DNA of 64,000 nucleotides, taken from NCBI RefSeq assembly GCF_963855985.1, contig NC_087109.1, positions 3,988,001 to 4,052,000 on the forward strand. The letters run 5' to 3'. Below, piece after piece: positions 23,485-35,400 of the stretch; the stretch's first letter is position 1, and each line of letters opens with the position of its first letter. Source of the DNA: Ostrinia nubilalis (Eukaryota; Arthropoda; Insecta; Lepidoptera; Crambidae). Position numbers and translations under genes: made by a program. Under the pieces are notes generated by a model. That model was not told the origin of the DNA. It did no database searches and saw nothing but the letters and a program-made list of their open reading frames with translations.

Positions 23485-26400
23485 ATGGATAGTGGAAATC
23501 TTACAAAACACAACATAAAGGTAATAGTATCATTTGATGTTAGATATTAATCTATTTATAACAAAGGATCTGAGCTGATATACTTGCAAGCAATGACCTA
23601 TTGTCTATAATATGTATATTTCAGCATGTTGACTATGGAAAAGTGTTCAAAAAATGCTCAAATATTCAAAGTCCTGAGAAGTTAACATTCTCCGGAAACT
23701 TCTCTAAAGACCACAAAATATTTGACATAAATTCACCAGAGAGACGTGCGAGCATGCGTAAAGACATCATGAATACAGTTCTGAAGAGGACCGAGTCGGT
23801 GATGGAGCACCTCGATGATCAGCCGGAGTTTGACGATAACCCTATGTATGAGGACCCGAGAGATGTTATTGGTAAGTAATGTGTGGGTTACTAATCAATT
23901 AAAAAATACTACATGCTCAATTGCTCATACATAACACCAATATATCTATGGTTTTCTAATGAAAGCCGATCAGTTCAGTTTTTAATTGCATGAAAGCCTA
24001 TTATGTATTTTATTTATTGATTTATCAATGAGCAACTTAATAAGCTTACAGAAAAACCAAAGCGCTTACATGTTTAGTCATATTAATTACAATAAAAGTA
24101 ATCTCTGGATCTGCTTAATTTTGGGCTAGGTTAATGGTGTAGCAGTTTTTTAAACATATGTGATCAGTCTATCAACCACAAGTCAATATTTACTGTTACG
24201 TTCTTTCTGTAGTTGTGGAAATATTCATACCAGGTTCTACTAGACTAGCTAGATCAATAAAACATTTCCTTTTTTATCATTTCCAGGTCAGAAACCAGCC
24301 AAGCCGCCTCGAAAGCGCAATCTGCAAGGTATTGCTGTTACCTCCCCCAGATTGAGCAAAGAAGGGAAGTATCTTCTGCGAGAACAGAAGAAGAAACTCA
24401 CTAAGAAGTATGAGAGCCTCATCGTAACGCTGATGGACAGGTGTGAGGAGAACGTTGTTATGGTAATTTATTTACTGAGTATTCATATACAATCGACTAT
24501 ATATCAGACAGTATTTTGTTGCAAAATAGCTCCTATTACACTACATAAGAGCCTACAGTGTTTAGCTTGAAGTACGGTCGTCCAAACTCGTCCAAACATT
24601 ACTATGAATGAGGTCTCGTAGTGCGCGTGAACACACAGGATGATACACAATCACAGATCTGTATTGAACTCTGTGCGTTCGATTTGCTGCTTCACTTAAG
24701 CAAGCATTGTTTGTGAATACTTTAATATCTTAAGTTTTGAGGTGAAATGCACAGCCGTTTTTTCAATTCAGTTAAGACGTCCAAAGCATAAATTAATCTG
24801 AATGAATGTTAAAGATTTTTAAATTGTAGACATATTATTATCATGTACCATGATGTTGGTATATTTTGTATAAAGAAGAATGTCAAAGTTCTCCTATTTC
24901 TTGTCTTCAGATATCAGAAAAGGACTCCGCTATATCAAAACTGAAAGAGAAGCTGAAAACTGTACTTGAATACAACAAACTCTTTGCGGAAGAGAACGAT
25001 CAATTAAAGACCCAGTACACCACATTGGTCAACTACGTTGACGAGTGCAAGCAGGCTCTCAAAGATGAAAGGGAAAAGAATAAGGAGTTAGAAAGCAATT
25101 GTAAAGAGTTGGAAGAGAAGGTGAAGCGGTTTGAAGTTCCTGATAGAGGTAAGAATTTATTTCGGTAGGTACTTAATTGAATAATTGTGGTACAGCAGCG
25201 TCAAATATAATGACACCCAAAGTGACCAAAAAGGATAGTGCCAGGGTCTGGACCAAGTGTTGCCCAGAATCAACCCATAGTGCATTTTGTTCCTCAGGCC
25301 TATACTAATGTGTAAACCGAAGCGCACTCAAGTCTATCCCTGCAGTTAAGAGAAAAAAAGAGTTTTGTTTTGAATTATTTACATACAAAATATCATCGAT
25401 GTATACGTACTACGCATAAGATTTCGCGATTATGGCATTAAATAACACTCGCTATGTTGAACTTAACCATACTGCATCCGTACACCTTACTTTAGTACGA
25501 CTTCGACATTCTTTATAAGCGATCAAGCGCTGTTGCAGTAGTTTGGTTACTTGACAGAAATTAATTATTTCCAAAATGGAGCAAGTAGTTTTAGCTTACA
25601 ATAACTTCAATAATCGATTGTAATACACCAATAAATTGATTTTTTGCAAGGATAGATAACTAAAACTTCTTGCTTCATTTTGGAAATAATGAAATTCTGT
25701 CAAGTTACTAAACAATTAAAACAGCGCTAGATCGCTTATAAGGGTCATTCCATAAAAATCTGTATATTTTCGACGTCATTTTGTCCGTGACTTTTTTAAG
25801 ATGCTTTTGAATACTTTATTAGTGTAAATTATAGATTATTAATTAATTATGTTATGTCTAAAAGGGCCAGTCACTTTATGCTTTATTTTAGGAGAAATTA
25901 TAATTTTCAATTTTTTCATAGTACATTACTCCTATATGACTTCTAATAAAGTATAAAACTTATAACCTTAACATTTACAGATAAGTTAATATACATAATG
26001 TAGTTGTTTTGTTATTATCACTATATGTATAAAAAACATCATTCCCTTACTAGTAATTTAGTCCCAAGTGCCGTTTAAAGCTAGGGCCTGACGCTCTAGG
26101 GACTGACGATTTGGAGTAAAACTTAACACAAATGCAGATTAACTTTATATTATAAGATGCTTAATACGATGTGCCGAAAATAGCCAAAAAACCACACGTA
26201 AATACTATTAAATTATATACAATTTCCTATTGTAATCAATAAAGCTACTCAACTAGGGACTGACGAAGTGACTGGATTAACACATGTTTCCCCAACAACT
26301 GGCACGTTTGCACTAATTCAAAAAACGGCTACCGCAAAGCCAGTATGGTCTGAGGATAACTTCGTATCGTACTTTAAACTCAACTAAATGTCATTCACTC

Positions 26401-29400
26401 TAAATACATATTAAAGCGCAAAATTATAAAATCAGTGCGTGGCGAGGGAATGACGCTAAAAGCTGTAGACCATTTTTCAACTAAAGAAAATCAAATTATT
26501 GTTTATTGAAACCGCAAAATATTAATAGAATTTGATGTAATATACATTTAAATACATTATTCGTGAATTAAAACAAAGGATAAAGTTGATGTTTTTATAA
26601 ATGTGGATCCCAAAACACAAACTTTTGGAGTACGGACATGCCTAGGGAATGACGTTTTGGGTCGTTCAAAAGTAATTTAAGACGTTTTAAAAATAGTTTC
26701 AAAAAATATAAATGGGTGATGAATAAAGCACATTGCGAGCTGTTATTTAACAATTTTGGAATAAAATATTAACAAATATTTCATGTGAAATGTGGCGCGG
26801 ACAATGATATTATATAAAAACAAAAGTATATTATAGTTCTGTAATATCATTGGGCGCGGACTAAGAATTGACATATCTTTGTGGAATGACCCATAAAGAA
26901 TGTCGAAGTCGTACTAAAGCATTGAGTTATAATGTACCTACTACGTACTAGAGAAGACATGTCAACTAGACTGTTTCTGGCACGCAAACAGGTCCATGGA
27001 CCGAAATTCAATTAGTATGTGCTCAGCGGTTGCTGTGACAACACGCTTGAGTGCAGTTTTGTTTTTTGAAATATGCCATCCTATAGACGAAAATACTGTT
27101 CAAATAACTCCAGATACATATTAAGTAAAAATCAAGGAATGACTTTTTACCATTAAGTTGTACATTTATGCACTTTAAAACACTAATTTAATTTTAATTT
27201 GTTAATTACAAGGCGTCACCGCGGCGGCAGCCATTTTACGAAAATTTCAAAGAATAAAAATCGCAGACATGACACTGACGCATAAATCAGTATACGAAAG
27301 GAAGGTTAAATACAGCAATAAAAAGATTTTTTTAAAGATTATAAGCACTTTGTATTGTACAAATTACTAATAGTCCCGTCCAGCCCCTTGTGTTAAGCTA
27401 AATAAGCTTGGGTTACGGGTGGGCTCACACAATAGTCGTGCGGCATCATGGATCAAACTTGTTTGAATCTCACTGCTGTTGTTCGTATGCGACTGGTTAG
27501 TTAGTAAATCACCCTAATTATTGACACCTAGCTCACGAGATAGATAGGCTAAAATTATAATAATTGTACAGTGTGTCTGGTCACCAGTGTCCGACCCGTT
27601 AGGGCGCAATAATATGATCAATTTAATCGACAAATCCAGTATTAAAAAATTACAGCTATTTTAAATTTTTTAGTTTCTGAGTCCGGATGGATACATTTAT
27701 TTACCAAATCTCCCGATGTACAGGACCTATGAGTATAAAAGTGATTCGTTCGACAGCTGAAAAAGTAAGCAATACGTTGTCATCAAAAGCTTCCATTTAA
27801 ATTTCTTAGAAACACTTGAACGTAAAAAAAATGATGCTTCTTTTTAGATTTTTCAATGTTACAAAAAACTAGAAAGTTTTACATTTTTAGATGCACTAAG
27901 TCAGTACCTAAAAACTGATATAACTTGGCTTTAAATCAACTAGTCTAGGTGCTAGCTACACAGGAGATGCAGCGATGAAAAGGAGAGGTGGGAATAGTCC
28001 CGTAACTTCTACCTCACAGCTATTATACGTGTACTCAACCACTGAGATAGTTAACAATAGAGACAATAAAATAACTGAAAGTTTTGGACTTTTAGTTATT
28101 TTATTGGTTCTGGAATGAAGGCGTGGGTCATCCCTAGCTTTGTTCCTACCGTGACGAGTGGGAATTTTTCTAAAATCTCAAGATGGACTGACTGAAGATA
28201 GCAGGAAGACGCTGGGTGCAGGCCACTATCAACTGGGCGATGTGGAAATCATTAGAGGAGGCCTTTGTTCAGCAGTGGACGTCCAGTAGCTAAAATGATG
28301 ATGACGATGTTTCCTTACAGTATTCAATTCCATAGGCAGAAACTAAACGTAAACGAAGTGTCGCCTCTGTAATGGTATCGTTATCTATAACTCATAATAT
28401 TTCGTGCGCTGTTGGATGACAGTTTTAAACTAGAGATGGGTAATTTTTTTATCGAATTAGAAAATACCAGTTAACGATTCTCAAGGCGATTATCGATTAC
28501 ATTAGATTTTAATCGGGAAGAAAAATAATTAATGGCTTAAGCATCAGTATGAAGCCCATACGCACTTGTAGCACAAGTAACACGATTAGCCTCAGTCCCC
28601 TCAGTTGTGAATTCGGAATCGCCAGTTGTAATTTTAAAATCGCATCACAGAGTGAAGTAACTAACACCAAAAAACGGCAGAGCGAAGTGATTTCGAATGT
28701 TTCAACTGCTACGTTTTGTCACTTGTCTAGGAGGGCTAATTTTAGTCTAAGGGAGGGGAGCTTAGATTACATTACAGGAAACGCACAATATAATAAAATA
28801 AAATAATGTAAGTAGCTGAACCTTTTTGCTATTGAGCACCATGAAAATTTAACACAATTTAGCCGATTTGTTTATTTTCACAACCGATTCACAATGTCTA
28901 TGATGAGGCGACCGCAGGAACGTCACTATTCGTGCAATCCTATCAATGAAGTACGACATTTTCTGGTGCAGATTTTATCGCCATAATTATGAAACTTGAT
29001 ACTCATGGATTTGACTGACAGCTGTCCGTCAAATTCCCGCCCCGCACCCCGCACTGTACATATTTTGTTCGCGATGTCTGTTCTATACGTAGTAATATTA
29101 CTTCAATGTACTAAAGTAAGGTGTACGGATGCAGTATGGTTAAGTTCAACATAGCAAGTGTTTTTTAATGCCACAATCACGAAATCTTTTGCGTAGTACG
29201 TATACATCGATGATATTTTGTATGTAAATAATTCAAAACAAAACTCTTTTTTTCTCTTAACTCCAGGGATAGATTTCAGTGCGCTTCGGTTTACAAATTA
29301 GTATTGACCTGAGGAACAAAATGCACTATGGTTTCATTCTGGGCAGCACTTGGTTGGTCCAACTTCCATACAAAGATTGGCACTGTCCGATACTTAACAC

Positions 29401-32400
29401 AACCTTATTCCAATAGTTACATATACGTGTTGCAAACTTTTTGACTACTTTGGGCGTCACAGACTATTTGACGCTGACTGTATTGTTACTTGAAGCCTGA
29501 TGTTTAAAATTACACTACTAGCACAGAATAATAATAAGTACTACGTACAGAAGTTTTACTTCGCGAAGGTATTTAAAAAAATGTATGCTCAATGTCATTA
29601 ACAATATGGTGTAATTTAGCCTGTCTCAAGAGTCAAGCACCATTTTGTTGACAAACGTCAGTGATCGGCACTGCGCCGAAGCTATAGGGCTGACTTCGGT
29701 AAAATGATGTGACGTGAGGTGCCAAACTGCGGAAAATGGCGGAGGAAATACATGATTTAGCATGAATTATCATGAATAATATTAACTACTTATTTACCTC
29801 TCAGTGTCTTGAGGCAACTTAAAAAAGTACATTCTGTGTTTTTATTATTATTTAGTTAGGCAGATAAATACTGCACAGTATTTATTACACCATTTTCTTA
29901 TTTTCTTCCATCATACACAAGAATACGCGTGCGTGAGTCAATGTTCGCTCGTATGTGAGGCCTTGTCGAATAGTATCCTGTAGGTGGGCCATCGTGCGTG
30001 TTTTGTTTTCGATGTAAACTCGCGGAGATGAACAGGCCTGCTACTAGTAACAATAAAGTATAATTGCTTTTACAGTTTGTGCAGGAGTTACGACATTTTT
30101 CGTTTTAAACTTTTTAAGAAACTTAGTACTTATAAAATTATCACTTCACGGGATTTATTGCAACAATATAATTTTATAGTAAAAAATGCAACATAATAGT
30201 TTAAAACTTAGTACTTAGTCCGTAATGTTCTTTCCATGTGAATGCTTTCAAAAACACGTTTGTTTCAACCACATGTTTGGACAAAAGTATAAATAAATCA
30301 CATGTTTGGATAAATTATTTGATTTGATTTGAAGTATCTTCCAAGGATTTTCACAAAGACCGGCGCGCATCCTAGGCATACAGTTATAGACTGACTGGTC
30401 GTTGTGGAAAGACTAATTATCTTTTGGGCCCTACCAGCGCTTCGAGACAAACACATGGCAAGTGCTGAGAAGAAACGCCGGAACAAACTCAGTCACCACT
30501 ATTTGCCAGTAATTATTGTCAAGCCAAATGCAAATAGGAACGTCAAATACGAGTATGTGCAGACTAAACTGATCACGCATCCTTGTTATTAATAATACAG
30601 TCTTGAACCTTGTAGTACCTTTGGACATAAGGGTATTTTATTATAGGCGCAGGTTCGGCCTCATATGGAATACTGTTCTCATCTTTGGGCAGGTGGGCCC
30701 AGTACCAGCTTCTCCCTCTGGACCGCATTGAACGGAGAGCAGCTCGAATCGTTGACTGCCAGAACATTTCGGATCGGCTTGATCGCTGCGTAGAGATGTA
30801 TCCTCACTGTGCATCTTCTATCGCATGTATCACGGGGAGTGCTCCGAAGAATTATCCGGACTTATTCCTGCCGCCACTTTTCGCCACCGATCTACCCGAC
30901 AGCACTTCCACTCCCATCACTTAGATGGTTGGCAGTCCACAACAGTACGTTTCTCTAGAAACTTCCTGCCCCGTACAACCAAACTGTGGAATGGACTGTC
31001 GTCTGCGGTGTTTCCGGACGGATACGACCTGCAAGCTTTCAAGAGGAGAGCGTATCTTCACCTTAAAGGCCGGCAACGCACCTGTAACTCCCCTGGGTCA
31101 GCGGGTGTCTATGGGCGACGGTAATCACTTACCATCAGGTGATCCGTCTGCTCGTTTGCCTCCTGTCACATAAAAAAAAAATGTATTTCGTGATGATGAT
31201 GATTACGATATATTCCCAGACTTCCCTCAGCAGTCCGCAGCCATCCCACTGGTTGAAGTTTGCATGAGTTGCAGCAGCCGGCAGATAGTGCTACAACAGG
31301 CGCGCGAGCAGAACCACAGGCTACAAGCGGACATGCGCGCCATGAAGGACGTGCTCTACAGGTCGGTTGTGAACTCTATTGTCATAGGAATAAGACACAT
31401 ATTGCCACAGGAATAGAGCAAATGCAGCTGGCGCGCGAGCAAATCCTCAGGACGTGCTCTACAGGTTGGTTGTGAACTCTATTGTCATAGGAATAAGGCA
31501 CACAATACAGCAGCAGCCGGCAGATAGTACTACTACAGGCGCGAGAGCAGAACCACAGGTTGCAAGCGGACATGCGCGCTATGAAGGATGTTTTGTACAG
31601 GTCGGTTGTAGACTCTATTGCCGTAGAAATAAGACACATATTGCCACAGCACGAAATGCAGCTGGCGCGCCAGAAGACCTTCAGGCTGCAATGAAGGACG
31701 TGCTCTACAGGTCAATGGGAACTCTATTGCAGTAGGAATAAGGCACAGAATGCAGCAGGCGCGAGAGCAGAACCACAGGCTGCAAGCGGATATGCGCGCT
31801 GTGAAGGATGTCTTGTACAGGTATGTTGTAGACTCTATTGCCATAGGAATAAGACACACATTGCTACAGGATTAAAGCACCAAATGCAGCTGGCGCGCGA
31901 GCAAATCCTCAGGACGTGCTCTACAGGTCGCTTGTGAACTTTATCGTCATAGGAATAAAGCACACAATACAGCAGCAGCCGGCAGATAGTGCTGCAACAG
32001 GCGCGAGAGCAGAACCACAGGCTGCAAGCGGATATGCGCGCCATGAAGGATGTCTTGTACAGGTCAGTTGTAGACTCTATTGTCATAGGAATAAGATACA
32101 TATTGCCACAGGAATAAAGCACATGCAGCTGGTGCGCCAGAAGACCCTCAGGCTGTAATGAAGGACGTGCTCTACAGGTCAATGTGAACTCTATTGTCAT
32201 AGGAATAAGACACATATTGCTACAAGAATTAAGCACCAAATGCAGCTGGCACACGAGAAGACCCTCAGGCTGCAATGAAGGACGTGCTCTACAGGTCAAT
32301 GTGAACTCTATTGCCATAGAAATAAGGCACAGAATGCAGCAGGTGCGAAAGAAGAACCACAGGCTACAAGCAAACATGCGCGCTATGAAGGATGTCTTGT

Positions 32401-35400
32401 ACAGGTCAGTAGTAGACTCTATTGTAATAGGAATAAGACACATATTGCCACAGGAATAAAGCACGAAGAGCAGATCCTCAGGCTGCAATGAAGGACGTGC
32501 TCTACAGGTCAATGTGAACTCTATTGCCATAGGAATAAGGCACACAATACAGCAGCAGCCGACAGATAGTGCTACAACAGGCGCGAGAGCAGAACCACAG
32601 GCTGCAAGCAGATATGCGCGCTATGAAGGACGTGCTCTACAGGTGAATGTGAACTCTATTGCCATAGGTATAAGCACATATTGCCACAGGAATAAAGCAC
32701 GAAATACAGCTGGCGCGCGAGCAGATCCTCAGGACGTGCTCTACAGGTCAATGTGAATTCTATTGCCATAGGAGTAAGGCACACAATACAGCAGGAGCGA
32801 GAGCAGTCTGCAAGCTCTTTTTTTAAGTGATCCCTAATTATTTTTCATCTTTCAGGAAAGTATCAATTTAATGTTTGTTTACAGTGAAGTAGTTTATTCA
32901 TAATTACTTTTGGTAACAAGTCAGAAATTTCTAAAAAATCCAATATCTTAGTAACCATCCAGTTTGACCCCTGGTTCACTGGACTTAATTTGTTTCTAAT
33001 GTCCTCTAGTACGATCCCTTTCAAGGAGTTCGAGTTTCCCTGTCACCCTGTATAATTAATTTTCCAGATTGAACGTGCAACTGTCGAGGTATCAAGAGAA
33101 GATTCGCAGCAACGTACAAAACATGACGGAGGGCAAAGGAGACTTTATTCACAAGCCAGGGGAGAAATATGATAACCTGGACTCACTGATCAACGCCAGT
33201 CTTGGTTTCAAAGGTACATAAGGTGGATTCACATAAGTAAAATGGTTTTTGTATTTTTGGTAAAAAGGTATCCCTAAAAAAATAATGTAAAATGTTGCTA
33301 GGACGAAACCATAATCTGTCAATTTTTTTTTATTATTTAAATAATTAATTTCTCAGCCATTTCTTGATGGATTTCAAAAATAACTTCACATGCTTTTTAG
33401 TTTTGGTCTATATTTTGATCCCATTCAGTGAAATCGAATGTTTTCAACATCACGAAACTTCTCCATTTGGGACAACTCATGTAGAACCATTAAGCTTCTA
33501 ACTCTACGAGCCCTAAGTTCACAAACCTTACTTTCTTTCTTTCTTTTCAGCCAAATGACGTCCACTGCTGGACAAAGGCCTCCCCCAAGGTTTTCCACAA
33601 TGAACGGTCCTGCGCTGCCCGCATCCAGGCTCTTCCCGCGACCTTTACCAGATCGTCGGTCCACCTAGTAGGAGGCCTGCCCACGCTACGTCTTCCAGCC
33701 CGTGGTCGCCACTCGAGAACTTTCCTGCCCCAACGGCCATCGTCTCTACGAGCTATGTGCCCCGCCCACTGCCACTTGATTTTAGCAATTCTGCGGGCTA
33801 TGTCGGTTACTTTGGTTCTCCTGCGGATCTCCTCATTTCTGATTCGATCACGCAGGGAAACTCCGAGCATAGCCCGCTCCATCGCCCTTTGGCCTTCGTG
33901 ACCTTGAGCCTTCTTATGAGGCCCATAGTAAGCGACCACGTCTCAGATCCGTATACCATCACTGGCAACACGCATTGGTCAAATACTTTCGACTTAAGAC
34001 ACTGCGGTATTTCGGACGTGAGTTTGTTAATCAAAACATTATGTAGTTTGACTGTCTCGCTTATAGCTTGGCTCTTCATGGCGATAGTAGCGATTCTAGG
34101 TATAGTCTGGTCTCTGAGCACGTAGAATTTTGTCCAATGACCCCAAGCAATGACAGTCGCGACAGCAATATAATTACGCGCGAGCGATAAGGATGGGTAG
34201 CTTGGGGTCATTGGACAAAATTCTACGTGCTCACAGACCGGGCTTTAGTAACTTGTAGCGCAAAAGCACAGAATAAGTAATAGTACAGGTACAGAAGGAT
34301 TACTCCGCAAGACGATTTAAATAAATGCGAGTCTTGCTACGACGCGATACAGTGGAATTCAGCTCGCACAGCACTACGTACCTACAATTTTATTCACCTA
34401 CAAGTTTTGTCTCTTTCTATCGCGTGCCTCTGAACTCTTCTTACGCTGTTAGGGTTGCTGTCTAGTGAAAAAGTAATTAATCTACTTATTTGTAATGAAG
34501 TACGTATGTAGGTAAGTATGCATTCATTATGGAAAACCTTGGGAGAGGCCTTTGTCCAGCAGTGGACGTCATTTGGCTGAAACAAACGAACGCATTCTGA
34601 GCAGTAGTAATAGTAGGTTAGGTTCCTATACTATCCTAAGAATTATTGATTACCTATATGGCCAACATACCTTTCAGCGTCTTTGTGAAGCGAAAAAAAA
34701 AGATAAATCCGGTAGATTTCTTTTCGAATTTAAACACCCGAACGCCGCACAATATTTCTTTCTCTTTATGTCCATTTTTAAATAATACTTCGATCATAGA
34801 ATTATAATCATACTACAACGCACGCCAGCGTCCTGACGGGCGCGCGCGTGACACTCGACTGATATAATACCCGCCGGCGGGGCGCTTCGCTGTAGGTAAT
34901 TATCGGATGTACCGCGCGGAGTGAGCCAGGCCTGGCAAAAGTTAGTAATTAAAAGATTTCGAAGTGAGTTAAAATTTTTGTAATTTGAAGTTACAAATTA
35001 ACTTTCACAGAACCACAGGCAGATGATACATACACCAAAAGCGCTGCCGAAGACCAAACCCACACTCGATTGGTGGACCTCTCTGGACTGTTGAGTGCTC
35101 AAGCACTAGGTAAGAGGTTTTTTATCTTGAAAATCATCACCATAATTTGAAGGGTACAGGGGCAAAACAAGGAATGTCCCTAAAATTCAAAAGTATATTT
35201 TTGATGGCAATATTTTCGATTTCCCGCGTATTTTTATTTGAAATTATACAAAAAGCGTAAAAACAAGTAATAGTCATATGTATTTATATTAGTAGTTTAT
35301 AATTTTAAGTGACATAAGAATATTTTAAACTATAAAAAATTTAAATGTTCATTACGTAACTTTTTGTTTTTGTGACATTTCTTGTTTTGCCCCTGTACCC

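Larger units (their letters stand above)
25193..29480. mobile_element. Large mariner-like non-autonomous element with 300-380-bp inverted ends
   Basis: Left end starts 'cagcagcgtcaaat', right end complements to 'cagtcagcgtcaaat', and both are flanked by TA (25191-25192, 29481-29482). The arms (about 25193-25494 and 29100-29480) pair over long stretches, with an 80-bp gap in the left arm; shared words include 'catagtgcattttgttcctc' and 'tacacc ttactttagtac'. No transposase frame remains. It lies in Cep89 intron 4, makes up most of it, and contains further nested elements. Confidence 0.8.

Noticed and set aside
31362..32760. Minus-strand open frames (up to 236 codons) over the exon 5 array
   Set aside because: They are antisense shadows of the repeated unit; the repeated peptide only reflects the tandem DNA.
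31362..32820. Array copies as true alternative exons of Cep89
   Set aside because: Copies keep donors but have no polypyrimidine tract and AG at the right place, and many have stops or shifts.
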